Source: Nocardia niigatensis NBRC 100131 (lineage in GTDB: Bacteria > Actinomycetota > Actinomycetes > Mycobacteriales > Mycobacteriaceae). Taken from it: a DNA stretch of 64,000 nt. The stretch lies in assembly GCF_000308655.1 (NCBI RefSeq), contig NZ_BAGC01000039.1, positions 62,001 to 126,000 of the forward strand. The letters are read 5' to 3'. A model generated the notes under the pieces. It did no database searches, had not been told where the DNA came from, and saw only the letters and a list, made by a program, of their open reading frames with translations. The translations under genes and the position numbers were made by a program. Every line of letters begins with the position of its first letter. The first letter of the stretch is position 1. Positions 18,926 through 27,657 of this stretch are shown in pieces.

Positions 18926-19486
18926 TCAACGGAATTCGTCCAGCAACCAGCTACCGGCAGGTCCGCGCACGACAGTGGCGACGACCGTGGCCGGGGGTAG
19001 TGTTTCCCGCTTGCCGTCCGGGTAGACGACCGTCTGCTCGATGCCGATCTTGAACTGCTGCCGGTTCGGATCGGCGCCGGCCGGGGCCTTCTCACCGGAG
19101 GCGAACGCGAACGCCTCGACGTGTGCGTTCGCCTTGGCCCAGTCGGCCCAGCGCAGTGACGGTCTCGGGGTTTCCACGCCGGTGGACGGGCTGTCCAGTG
19201 TACGGATCAGGCTGGGCCCCAGCCATTTCCGAGCCCGGCGCAGCGCGTCGCCCTCGGATTCGGTGGCCGGATACCAGGTGTAGATCTGCTCCAGCGCGGT
19301 GACCGCGACACCGTCGGGGGTGGTCGGGTCGGGGGCGGGGGCATTCTCCAGCAACCGGGTGGTGGACGTGGGCGGTTGCCCGGCAGACGGATTCGAGCCG
19401 CCGCCGGTCGAACTGCCACTGCCGCATGCGGTGGCCAGCATCGCGACGCTCACTACCAGCATCACCACCCCAATCGCGGGACGCAT
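18926..19486 (-). CDS. Lipoprotein of the type IV secretion operon
   Basis: 186 residues with a short hydrophobic signal (VVMLVVSVAMLATAC) whose LATAC lipobox gives a lipidated Cys near residue 21. A Ser/Gly/Thr/Pro linker follows, then a folded domain of about 130 residues (TALEQIYTWYPATESEGDALRRAR, ATVVATVVRGPAGSWLLDEFR) that resembles NTF2-like small domains. It ends 37 bases before the coupling-protein gene. The ATG at 19486 gives the best signal peptide; an in-frame GTG at 19525 is possible. A role as an extracytoplasmic part of the channel is inference from position. Confidence 0.72.
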   Translation of the reverse strand: MRPAIGVVMLVVSVAMLATACGSGSSTGGGSNPSAGQPPTSTTRLLENAPAPDPTTPDGVAVTALEQIYTWYPATESEGDALRRARKWLGPSLIRTLDSPSTGVETPRPSLRWADWAKANAHVEAFAFASGEKAPAGADPNRQQFKIGIEQTVVYPDGKRETLPPATVVATVVRGPAGSWLLDEFR

Positions 19487-19641
19487 GCCTGCGCTCGCAA
19501 CGTACGCACCGGTGCCGGTGCTCACCGGCCCACGCCGGCGGCGCAGCACCGGACCACCCTTCCAGGCTAGTCGCTGTGTGCTATACCCGGGCCATACCAG
19601 GGGTTTTCCGGCGTCGGCGTGTTCGTTCTCGCGGCAGCGGC

Positions 19642-19950
19642 TCATGTGCCGCGCTTGGCGTCGTGGAGGGTTTCCACCAGCGTACGGTTCATTTCGGCGG
19701 CGGCGGCCAACTGCTGCTGCAGCAGAGCCACCTTGCGGCGCAACGCGATCGCATCCATGCGTTCCAGGCCGGGGCTCTCGGCGGCACGCACCCAGTTGCG
19801 CACCGAATTGGTGTGCACTCCGATCTGGTCGGCGACCACCCGGCAGGCCTCGGATTCCGAGCGCAGTTTGCCGGTGAGGGCGATGACCTGTTCGACGGCG
19901 GCCTGCCGGACCTCCGGCGACACTCTTCGATACGACCGGTGCGGCATCAT
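19642..19950 (-). CDS. Small helix-turn-helix protein related to transposase OrfA, inside the operon
   Basis: 102 residues. The N-terminal half (SYRRVSPEVRQAAVEQVIALTG, then a helix-turn-helix around SEACRVVADQIGVHTNSVRNWVRAAE) matches the HTH of IS3-type OrfA proteins, and the C-terminal half is a leucine-zipper-like helix (ALRRKVALLQQQLAAAAEMN). There is no OrfB, no DDE domain and no terminal inverted repeat nearby. Its ATG overlaps the stop of the VirB4-like gene (ATGA), so it is translated as part of the operon. This argues for a recruited DNA-binding protein instead of an insertion sequence. Confidence 0.72.
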   Translation of the reverse strand: MMPHRSYRRVSPEVRQAAVEQVIALTGKLRSESEACRVVADQIGVHTNSVRNWVRAAESPGLERMDAIALRRKVALLQQQLAAAAEMNRTLVETLHDAKRGT

Positions 19951-22900
19951 GCGGCGCTCCCCTCGTCCGAGCCGCGGCTCGCGGTGGTCTCGGTGAATTC
20001 GCTGAAACGCTGATTGGTGTCGTGGATTCCGCTCTCCCGTTCCGAGAGCGTGAACTCCATGTGGAACGGGATGCCGGGACGGCGGTCCTCACCGATCTTG
20101 AGCAGGAACTTGCCGGTGCCGGGCGCGGGCGGGCGCTGCTGGCCCGGTTTGAGCGCCTCACCGGTCAGCGCCTGCGGCGCCGACCAGCTGGTCACCATCT
20201 CCTCCTCGGCCGCGGTGAAGGGCACGGTGGAATCCAGGCGCGCGATCTCCTCGGCCGGCAGTGCGCCGAAGATCTTGGCGCGAGCGCGTTCCAGGAAGCC
20301 GAGCGCCTTGGCGATGGCCGCCTCGGAGCCCAGCGCCTGCAGGTCCTTGATGGTGTGGCTGATCATGATGAGCGAGGTGGCGATGCCGCGCTGCAGACGG
20401 GTGAGTTCGTCGACGCGGTCGACCATGAAGTCGCCCAGGCCCAGCACCTGCCACAGCTCGTCCATGACGACCTGGAAGTAGCGCTGCGGACCCATGTCCG
20501 CGTCGGCCAGCACGTGCGCGGCCTCGACGGAGGCGAAACCGTCGGCCCAGCAGGCCAGCATGACGGCGGCCTTGAGTTTCTTGTCGCCGTTGGGAATATG
20601 GGAGACGTCGACGCAGACGGCGGTGGAGTTGGTGTCGATGGGAGTCGTGGTGTGGCCGTTGAAGACCGCGCCGAACGGGCCCTGGGTGAGGGCGCGCAGC
20701 GAGCGGCGCAGGCCCTTGATGGCCTCCTGGTACTCCTCCGGATTGTCCGCGCCCGCATCGAGTTGCAGTTCGTCGCCGCCGGCCACGACCACGTCGAGGA
20801 GGTCCTCGATGATGGGCGGCTGGTCGGGGGTGAAGCCGCTGCCCTCGCGGTAGAGGATGCGCAGGGCGGTGGAGATGAGCGTCTCCTCGAAATCGCGCAC
20901 GCGGGCGCCGCGGACCAGCTCCACCAGACCGGCCACCAGGGTGACCTGGCGGGCGCGCATCTCCTGCATGACCTGGGTCTGCAACTCCGGCAGCTCGTTC
21001 AACAGCGGAACGATGGAGCCCAGCACACCGGCGGCGAGCGGGTTCAGTTTGCCGTGGCCGTAACCCAGGTCGATGACCTGGCCGCCGACCAGTTCCACCA
21101 GCTTGCGGTAGTCGGGCTTGACATCGGCCAGCACCAGCGGGGTGATGCCCTGCGCGACACCGCCGAGCACGATGCGGCGCACCAGCGAGGACTTGCCGAA
21201 ACCATTGAGGCCCAGCACGAACAGGCTGGGCGCGGTGATGAAGCTGCCGCGCATGAACCAGTTCATGGGGTCGAAGCAGACCGGCGCGCCGGTGTGCAGG
21301 TGCGAGCCCAGCGGGGTGCCGATGAGCGGCGCGCCGGCACCGACCGACCACGGCCACAGGCCCGCGACCTGCGCGGTGGTGGCGCGGTACTCGACCGGGC
21401 GGCCGATCACGTTCATCCGGCCGCCGCCCGCGCCGATGTAGCCGCGGTCGGTGAGTTGCGCGGTGGTGCGGTCGAATTCGTCGAAGCTGCCGTACTCCAT
21501 GCGCTCGGCGCGCGCCGCGAAGTTGCGCCGCCGCAGATCGTCGGTGTGCAGCCGGAAGGTGGCCCAGGCCGCCTTGATGCCATTGCCCTCGCGCGCGGTC
21601 ACCTCGAGCTTGGCCCGCATGGTGTCGTCGAGCAGCTTGGGACCGGACTGCTTCTTCTTGGCCGCGGCCCTGCGCGCCGCCGCCCGCTTGGCGGCGGCCT
21701 CGCGCTCGGCTGGGTCGGTGATCTTGTCCCGCTTGCCCTTTCGCGCACCGCCGCGCCCACGCTCGTCGGTGGCGGCGCGCTCGGGCCGGCGGTCGCGCAC
21801 GGGCCGGTTGCGCACCGGCCGCTCGCCCGCCTCGCCCTCCGGCCGCGCCGGACGGGCCCGCCCGGGCGTTCCGGCCCGGCCGCCCAGGTGCACCCGATCC
21901 GCGTCCGTGGACCGGCCGCGACCCTCGGATCCGTTGGCACGCCGGGCATCCCGCTCCGGATCACCCCGGCGCTCGCGCCCGTCGGCAGCACGCCGCTCAC
22001 GCCCGGCTTCTCCATCGCTGTTGCGCCGTTCGCGGGCGGGTTCGCCCTCGGCGCGCCGTTCACGGCCGGGTTCTCCGTCGGCGCGCGGTCGTTCGCGGCG
22101 CCGTTCCCCGGGTTCGCCGCGCCGCGCCGCCTCCGCCTCCGCGTCGGGTGTGGTCTCGCGACTCCGCTTGCGCTCCATGCGATCCCCCTCGGTCCGTTCC
22201 GGCCGGCGCGGCCGCGCGGCCTCGCCTTCCCGCACCCCGCCGGATCGCGACGCCACACCGCTCCGTCCGGATCGCTTGTCCAGCGCCCGCTCCGAGCGCT
22301 CGGCCGGCTGCGACGCCGGTTCCCCCAGCACGCCGGCCGCGGCCCGCAGCGCATCCCCCGAATCGGCAGCGGGGCGCACCGCCAGCTCCAGCCCGGTCGC
22401 CGCGGTGGCGGGGGCACTCTCGGTCGTCGCCGATTCGCCTGTGCCACCGGCGGGTTCGAGGGCGGGCAGGGCCGGGAGCCGGCGTCGGGCCGGCGTCCGG
22501 ACCGGTTCCGGGTCGCGGCCGGCCGCCGGGACGTCGGCGGCCGCGGCCGCCGTCTCGGTGCGCTGCGGCGCGACATCGACCTCGACCGGCTCCGGGCTCG
22601 GGACCGCCGCGCGCGGCTCGATCCGCTCGGGTTCGGCCTCGGCCGTCGTGACCGCGGTGACGCGCTCCTCCACCGTCTGCGCGGCGACCGGCGGTACCGG
22701 CTGCGACGCCGGATCACGCTGGGGCGCGACGGTATCGGCGACGAACTCCCGCTCCGCGGGCACCGTGTCGCCCGCGGGCTCGGTCACGACCGCCGCCGGC
22801 CGATCCTCGCCGGCCGGCTCGATGGGGTCGCGGCGGAGCATGCGGCGGTCCGGCAGGGTGCCGCGGCGCGGGCGGTGCTCGTCACGCATGACGCGCGAGG

Positions 22901-23027
22901 AGGGCGGCGGGTACGGGTCCGGCTCCTCGTAGGAGGGGTCGACGGGGACCGGGTCGCGGCGGGAGCCGCGCCGCGCGGGCGGCGCGGCGTCGTGTTCGCG
23001 GACCGAAGGGTCGAAGTCACGTGGCAT
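19947..23027 (-). CDS. VirB4/TraC-like secretion ATPase with a long disordered N-terminus
   Basis: 1026 residues. The first roughly 460 residues are low-complexity Arg/Glu/Pro/Ala sequence with repeated RERR-type units and no predicted fold. The remainder is a VirB4-type ATPase: Walker A GLNGFGKSS (around 606-614), Walker B VVMDELWQV (around 851) and the conserved SLIMISHTIKDLQALG segment. It would power assembly of, and transport through, the channel at the inner face of the membrane. It starts three bases after the stop of the SCO6880-family gene and overlaps the HTH gene. The N-terminal extension is unusual for the family. Confidence 0.87.
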   Translation of the reverse strand: MPRDFDPSVREHDAAPPARRGSRRDPVPVDPSYEEPDPYPPPSSRVMRDEHRPRRGTLPDRRMLRRDPIEPAGEDRPAAVVTEPAGDTVPAEREFVADTVAPQRDPASQPVPPVAAQTVEERVTAVTTAEAEPERIEPRAAVPSPEPVEVDVAPQRTETAAAAADVPAAGRDPEPVRTPARRRLPALPALEPAGGTGESATTESAPATAATGLELAVRPAADSGDALRAAAGVLGEPASQPAERSERALDKRSGRSGVASRSGGVREGEAARPRRPERTEGDRMERKRSRETTPDAEAEAARRGEPGERRRERPRADGEPGRERRAEGEPARERRNSDGEAGRERRAADGRERRGDPERDARRANGSEGRGRSTDADRVHLGGRAGTPGRARPARPEGEAGERPVRNRPVRDRRPERAATDERGRGGARKGKRDKITDPAEREAAAKRAAARRAAAKKKQSGPKLLDDTMRAKLEVTAREGNGIKAAWATFRLHTDDLRRRNFAARAERMEYGSFDEFDRTTAQLTDRGYIGAGGGRMNVIGRPVEYRATTAQVAGLWPWSVGAGAPLIGTPLGSHLHTGAPVCFDPMNWFMRGSFITAPSLFVLGLNGFGKSSLVRRIVLGGVAQGITPLVLADVKPDYRKLVELVGGQVIDLGYGHGKLNPLAAGVLGSIVPLLNELPELQTQVMQEMRARQVTLVAGLVELVRGARVRDFEETLISTALRILYREGSGFTPDQPPIIEDLLDVVVAGGDELQLDAGADNPEEYQEAIKGLRRSLRALTQGPFGAVFNGHTTTPIDTNSTAVCVDVSHIPNGDKKLKAAVMLACWADGFASVEAAHVLADADMGPQRYFQVVMDELWQVLGLGDFMVDRVDELTRLQRGIATSLIMISHTIKDLQALGSEAAIAKALGFLERARAKIFGALPAEEIARLDSTVPFTAAEEEMVTSWSAPQALTGEALKPGQQRPPAPGTGKFLLKIGEDRRPGIPFHMEFTLSERESGIHDTNQRFSEFTETTASRGSDEGSAA

Positions 23028-23030
23028 GGG

Positions 23031-24521
23031 TTACCCCGCAAGCGCTTTCGGAATGGTGGCGTGTTCGGGGAGGATCACCCCGCAGCCGAGGGAGGCCGCG
23101 AACGCCGCCGCCTGATAGCGGTAGCAGCGGCGGATCTTGAGGCGGGCCTGGGTGGACAGGTCGCGGGTGATGGCCTCGATGCGCGGCAGATCGCCGCGCA
23201 GGGGTTCGGTGATGGTGACCAGGGCGCCGAACCGGGTGACGCCGTGCCCGCGGGCCTGCTCCTCGCGGGCCTGCTGGGTGGCGCCGACACGCAGGGTGGC
23301 GGCGGCGGACACGACGCCGCGCTCGGATTGCTGTGCCACCAGGGCGTTCTTGTAGTCGTCGTCCACGATCTGCGCGGCATCACCGGCCGAGTGCGGACGG
23401 TAGACGATGGTGATCCGCTTGCGCGGCACCTCCGGATTCGGCGCGAGCAGCCGCTGCAGCACCCGTTCGTCGACCGCGCCCTCGGGAGCGGTGTCCATCT
23501 CCCAGGTGACCGAGCGGCCACCGTCGTGGATGAAGTGGTCCCAGCGCTCCTCGTGCGAGACCGGGCCGGCGTCGGCCCAATCCAGGCCGTGCCCACCGGG
23601 TTCGCCCGCCGCGACCTCGAGATCGGCTTGGGCGGCCGGGTCGTAGCTGCGGCGGATGAACGAGATGATCTCCTCCGCGGCCATGGGCTGGGCCCGAACT
23701 CCGGCCTCCGCCAGGGCGGCACAGATGCCGGGCAGGCGGCGGCCGATCTCGACCGCCTCCTCCGCCGGGTTCTTGCGACGCTCGGCGGTGGTGGCCTTGA
23801 AGGTGATGGCGACCCGCGGCAGCAGCTGCACCCGCTCCTGCGGCAGCTCGGTCGCCAGCTCGTACATCACCTGCTGCGCGAGATCGGGCGCCTCGGGCCG
23901 GGTGATGGTGGAAACCTCGGTGAGCAAACGGTTTCCGGTCTCCGGCACGGTGTCGATGACGGGCACCACGGCCACGATGTCGGAGGTCTGCCCCAGCGAC
24001 GCCAGGAACGTTCCCCACGCGCCGACCCAGCGGTCGATGACCGGCTGGTCGACGGCCTCGTGGCCCTGCGGCCAGGCGCGCAGCACCACGGTGTACTGGG
24101 CGAACTGCGGTAGGTGGATCATGCCGAAGCTGTAGCCGCCGGCGTCGATGCCCTCGTAGAGCCGCGAGGGCGCCATCAACCCGGGCAGGCGGGTGACGCC
24201 GCCCGGGATCCGGGAGAAGCGCCCGCCCCGGTAGACGTGCTCGCCCTTGGAGCGGCCGCGCAACCAATGGAACATCATCAATCCGTTCTCGTAGCCGGAG
24301 CGGCCCCCCGACCGCCACACCAGTGGAACCATCACGACTATGCCGATGCCCGCCACCACGGCGGCCGCTTTCGGGCCGGCCGCCAGCGCCGTCAGCAGAG
24401 CGGTGATGACAACGGCGAAACCGACCACGGTCTCCCCCCAGCGCAGGCCGAAAAGGCCGGCGCTGCGGGGCTTCTGCCACAGTCCGTACGAGCGGCGCTC
24501 GTAGGTCTCGGTCATCGTCAT
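23031..24521 (-). CDS. SCO6880-family protein of the type IV secretion system
   Basis: 496 residues. Two N-terminal membrane segments (about 29-66) follow a short cytoplasmic start (YERRSYGLWQKPRSAGLFGL), and the rest is a large soluble domain. The start and overall arrangement are those of the SCO6880 family, found beside VirB4-like ATPases in actinobacterial conjugation loci, where it appears to combine VirB3-like anchoring with a VirB4 N-terminal-like domain. That functional comparison is inference. ATG 24521 overlaps the upstream stop codon (ATGA), and the VirB4-like gene starts three bases after its stop. Confidence 0.82.
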   Translation of the reverse strand: MTMTETYERRSYGLWQKPRSAGLFGLRWGETVVGFAVVITALLTALAAGPKAAAVVAGIGIVVMVPLVWRSGGRSGYENGLMMFHWLRGRSKGEHVYRGGRFSRIPGGVTRLPGLMAPSRLYEGIDAGGYSFGMIHLPQFAQYTVVLRAWPQGHEAVDQPVIDRWVGAWGTFLASLGQTSDIVAVVPVIDTVPETGNRLLTEVSTITRPEAPDLAQQVMYELATELPQERVQLLPRVAITFKATTAERRKNPAEEAVEIGRRLPGICAALAEAGVRAQPMAAEEIISFIRRSYDPAAQADLEVAAGEPGGHGLDWADAGPVSHEERWDHFIHDGGRSVTWEMDTAPEGAVDERVLQRLLAPNPEVPRKRITIVYRPHSAGDAAQIVDDDYKNALVAQQSERGVVSAAATLRVGATQQAREEQARGHGVTRFGALVTITEPLRGDLPRIEAITRDLSTQARLKIRRCYRYQAAAFAASLGCGVILPEHATIPKALAG

Positions 24522-25999
24522 CGCGGGATGGTGCTCCTGCCGAGGTCGGGTGAACGGTTGGCCCAGCGGTCACCGGCCAGGTCGCCCGCGGTGGACTCGG
24601 CCTTGCTCAGCGAGGCGGTCGCCGCACGCACCTGCGCGACCCGGTTGGCGACGCGGGACGCGCCTGACGGTACTGCGCCGCCACCGCCTTGGGCGGCAGG
24701 ACTCGCGGCGGGCGCACCGCCACCGCCACCTGCCGGGCGTGGCGGAGGCGTCGGGCGTGGCGCGCCGCCACCACCCGGACCGCCGCCACCGGGACCGGGA
24801 CGGGGACGCCCGCCACGACCGGGTCCGATGAATCCGGCGGCGCCGGGCCCGGCCGCACCGCGCGGGGCCACCGCGCGGGAGCCGACCGCGCCGAGCGCGG
24901 CGATGCCGACCAGGGTGCCGGTGGTGGCGGCCAAACCCGAACCGCCCGAACCGACAATGGCGACCGCCGGGGTGACCAGGCGCATGAGCGCGGGCAGCAC
25001 GAACGCGACCGTGCACAGCAGCACGATGGCGACCAGCATGCGCTGGGCCTCGTCCGCGTCGGGCAGGTTCACGGTGCCGGTCAGGTCGTCGGTGTTGCCC
25101 GCGGTGGTGAACGCGATCATGTACACGATCGCCGCCACCGGCTTGTAGAGCATGAACGCGATGATCCAGCCCAGCAGCTTCGAGTACGAGGTGCGCCCGA
25201 TCTGGGTGCCGGACGCGGCCGCGGCCAGCGGCAGCACGCCCGCGGCCACCACCAGCAGGCCCTGGCGGACGATGGCCAGCACGATCTGGGCCAGCGCCCC
25301 GAGCAGGCCGACGATCGCGATGATCAGCACCAGACCCGGCGAGAACGCCTGCAGCTTCGAGGTTTTCACCATCAGCTCGGCGATGTTCTTGGCATTGCCG
25401 CCGGTGGAGTCGTTGATGATCCACTCGGAGAACTTGTCCGAGGCCTGGGTGGCCGCCACCACCACCGCGCCCAGCATCCAGGAACTGAACACCACGCGCG
25501 CGAACATCCAGAACGATTCCGTGGCCTCACTGACCGCGGCTCCTCGTCTGGCCTGTGCCAGTTTCAGGCCGGACAGGATCACCGATGCCATCAACAGCAG
25601 GATCTGGGCCTGATAGGTGTAGTCGTTGATCTTCGTGAAGAGCGCGCCCGCGTCGCTGACGCGTTCGTTCGGGATCTTCATCCAGAACGTCAACGCCAGG
25701 GTCAACGCCTCGCCCAGACCGTTCATCAGCGAGTCCACCACCTTGCCGAAGGTGGAGTCCCACGCCTTGTCGCGCACGGTGGCGGCGGCATCGGTCGGGT
25801 GGGTCGCGACATTGCCCGCCTTGCACGCGGCCGAGGCCGCGTCGCCGAGCGAGATGCCGGGCACGCCCAGCCCGTCGAGGGAGTCGTGTAATTCGTTGCA
25901 GGCCTGGTCGAAACCGTAGGTCTGGCCGTAGGCCACCGTCGGAGTTGCGATCATGACGGTGAAGACGACCGCAAGGATCGTGACTAGCCGCCTCAGCAT
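24518..25999 (-). CDS. Polytopic membrane protein, VirB6/TrbL-like
   Basis: 493 residues. A cleavable-looking signal (MLRRLVTILAVVFTVMIATPTVAYG) is followed by an extracytoplasmic segment, then about six membrane segments between residues 130 and 360 (for example AQILLLMASVILSGL, GLVLIIAIVGLLGALAQIVLAIV, RMLVAIVLLCTVAFVLPAL). The last 110 residues are a Gly/Pro-rich tail. Arrangement and location match the VirB6/TrbL channel components of Gram-positive type IV systems. The ATG at 25999 has GAGAGGTGG eight bases upstream; an earlier in-frame start at 26065 would overlap the upstream gene and spoil the signal peptide. Confidence 0.78.
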   Translation of the reverse strand: MLRRLVTILAVVFTVMIATPTVAYGQTYGFDQACNELHDSLDGLGVPGISLGDAASAACKAGNVATHPTDAAATVRDKAWDSTFGKVVDSLMNGLGEALTLALTFWMKIPNERVSDAGALFTKINDYTYQAQILLLMASVILSGLKLAQARRGAAVSEATESFWMFARVVFSSWMLGAVVVAATQASDKFSEWIINDSTGGNAKNIAELMVKTSKLQAFSPGLVLIIAIVGLLGALAQIVLAIVRQGLLVVAAGVLPLAAAASGTQIGRTSYSKLLGWIIAFMLYKPVAAIVYMIAFTTAGNTDDLTGTVNLPDADEAQRMLVAIVLLCTVAFVLPALMRLVTPAVAIVGSGGSGLAATTGTLVGIAALGAVGSRAVAPRGAAGPGAAGFIGPGRGGRPRPGPGGGGPGGGGAPRPTPPPRPAGGGGGAPAASPAAQGGGGAVPSGASRVANRVAQVRAATASLSKAESTAGDLAGDRWANRSPDLGRSTIPR

Positions 26000-26042
26000 G
26001 TGGTCCACCTCTCGATGGGTCGCGATGCCATATCTGTTGTTG

Positions 26043-26867
26043 TCACCATCGGGTCCACCCCGCAAGCGAATCCACGTATTCGGTTTGCGCGGTCTTGGAA
26101 GTCGAGGGTTTGAGCCGCCAGTCGCCGGCGTCCCAGACCATGATCAGGCGCACCGCCGCCCACAGTTGCCGATTGTCGACCACCGGCCCGCGCGCGGCCA
26201 GCCGCACGATGGCCATGTCGTCGGCGTAGTTCTCGATCTGGAAGCCGTCGGGGGCCACCAGATAGCGGGTCACCTTCTCGGGCTGCTGTTTCGGCAGCCG
26301 TTGATCGGCCAGCGCCTGGTCGTAGGCGGTGAGCTGCTCGGCGGGCACGCGGACCTGCCGGACATAGAGCTCCCGGTCCGCCGGACGGGCGTTGAGCCGG
26401 TAGGTGATCTGGGCGGCGGCCAGCGCCGCGCCCTGCGGCGTGTGCGAATAGCCGACGGCCAGCCCGTTTTCCAGGCGTGCCGGACCGTCGGAGGTGGAGA
26501 AGGGCACGGACGCGCCGTAGACCCGCTGCCAGCCGTGGGGATCGGTGACCCCCTGCGGGGCGGCGGTGAGCCAGTCGGCGTCGGTGGCCTTGCGCTGCTT
26601 GGACGGATCCTGCGGCAGCGGCTGGCCGGCCGTGTTGTTGGGGACGTCGACCCGGCGGCCGAACAGATCCACCTCGGGTGAGGCGAATCCGGTGGCGCCG
26701 GATTCGGAGGTCGCCGGGACGGTTCCCTCGGGCTTGGCGCTCGGCTTGCTGTCGCCGTGCCCGAAGTAGACCACCAGGCCGGCGATCAGGATGACCGCCA
26801 CCAGGGCGGCCGAGGCGATGACGCCGAACGAGACGCGGTCGCGCTCGGGCGACTCCTTCTCGCTCAT
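26043..26867 (-). CDS. Single-pass membrane protein, probable VirB8/TcpC-like component
   Basis: 274 residues: a charged cytoplasmic start, one membrane segment (about 13-35, SFGVIASAALVAVILIAGLVVYF), a Ser/Pro-rich linker and an external domain of about 200 residues with an NTF2-like alternation (DWLTAAPQGVTDPHGWQRVYG, IVRLAARGPVVDNRQLWAAVRLIMVWDAGDWRLKP). Size and topology agree with VirB8/TcpC proteins, which bridge inner-membrane and outer channel parts. Sequence identity to a named family was not confirmed, so the role is inference from topology and position. Confidence 0.65.
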   Translation of the reverse strand: MSEKESPERDRVSFGVIASAALVAVILIAGLVVYFGHGDSKPSAKPEGTVPATSESGATGFASPEVDLFGRRVDVPNNTAGQPLPQDPSKQRKATDADWLTAAPQGVTDPHGWQRVYGASVPFSTSDGPARLENGLAVGYSHTPQGAALAAAQITYRLNARPADRELYVRQVRVPAEQLTAYDQALADQRLPKQQPEKVTRYLVAPDGFQIENYADDMAIVRLAARGPVVDNRQLWAAVRLIMVWDAGDWRLKPSTSKTAQTEYVDSLAGWTRW

Positions 26868-26920
26868 GACATGGCCTCCGAAGTGTGTGTGCCAGTAGAC
26901 AATTCAGCTGCCCGTGCCTG

Positions 26921-27202
26921 TCAGGTCGGTAGCAGGGCCAGTGCGATGCCGCTGGCCGAGGTCGCCATGATCGCGCCCACCAGGCTCATCACCACCCCGT
27001 GCGTCGCGTCGTTGGCGGCCAGGTCGTCGCGGAAGGCGTACCAGAGCCGGCCCGCGGCCAGGATCATCCAGGCCAGGCAGAACAGCAGCACGCACCACAG
27101 CAGCCAGTCGATGAGCTGCATGATCGGCCGGATCACATCCGACGGCATCTGCTTGTAGGCCAGCACGGCGTCCATCGCCGCGGGCACCAGCGCGGCGGAC
27201 AT
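26921..27202 (-). CDS. Small two-helix membrane protein, second of a tandem pair
   Basis: 93 residues with two membrane segments (LIDWLLWCVLLFCLAWMILAAG and GVVMSLVGAIMATSASGIALAL) joined by a polar loop. The pattern is shared with the 96-residue protein encoded immediately upstream, and the C-terminal G-A-I-M-A-T-S-A-S/G-x-I core is nearly the same in both, so they are probably paralogues. Size and position fit VirB2/TrbC-type or similar small channel subunits. The ATG at 27202 overlaps the upstream stop by one base (TAATG). Confidence 0.7.
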   Translation of the reverse strand: MSAALVPAAMDAVLAYKQMPSDVIRPIMQLIDWLLWCVLLFCLAWMILAAGRLWYAFRDDLAANDATHGVVMSLVGAIMATSASGIALALLPT

Positions 27203-27492
27203 TAGGTGATCACTGCGTTCATGATCGTGCCCGCGCTCGTGGCGATGATCCCTCCGATCATGGCCCCTGCGACCATCTTCGGCGACTCCAAACCGCCTCC
27301 CGTCCATTTCTCCCAGGCAAACCGTCCACCGGCATAGGTGATGCCCATGACTCCCGACAACAGAACGAACCAGGTGAAATACCGAACCAGTTTCAGCAAT
27401 TTGTCCGACGCCGGCGGCGCCTCGGGGGTCGGATTCCCGACCTGGGCGAGGAGCTGACCGTACGCGTCGTGTACGGCGAGGAGCATGCTCAT
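27202..27492 (-). CDS. Small two-helix membrane protein, first of a tandem pair
   Basis: 96 residues: a 30-residue polar start without signal peptide, then membrane segments around YFTWFVLLSGVMGITYAGG and MVAGAMIGGIIATSAGTIM, separated by a basic WEKWTGGG loop. It resembles the 93-residue protein downstream and the small VirB2/TrbC-like proteins of actinobacterial type IV loci. AAGGACAGACA precedes the ATG. A gap of 165 bases separates it from the ParA/CpaE-like genes, so this could be the start of a sub-operon. Confidence 0.7.
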   Translation of the reverse strand: MSMLLAVHDAYGQLLAQVGNPTPEAPPASDKLLKLVRYFTWFVLLSGVMGITYAGGRFAWEKWTGGGLESPKMVAGAMIGGIIATSAGTIMNAVIT

Positions 27493-27657
27493 TGTCTGTC
27501 CTTATCGAAAAGCGAACTGCTAGTAACAATCTCGCCGATGCACGGCCCAGCCGTCCAACCGGCGACGATAACTCCTTCTACTGACTGCCCTGCCGCCCTT
27601 CCTGGAGACCGGGCAGGTCCCCGCAACCGGGAACTTCTTCCCGCACAACACAATCCA

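Noticed and set aside
19642..19950. An IS3 insertion sequence.
   Set aside because: Only an OrfA-like HTH gene is present, without OrfB, terminal inverted repeats or target duplication, and it is translationally coupled to the operon.
20022..24113. 1363-codon open frame on the plus strand opposite the VirB4-like and SCO6880-family genes.
   Set aside because: It is the antisense shadow of two well-supported genes in very GC-rich DNA; the translation has no recognisable domain and no ribosome binding site.
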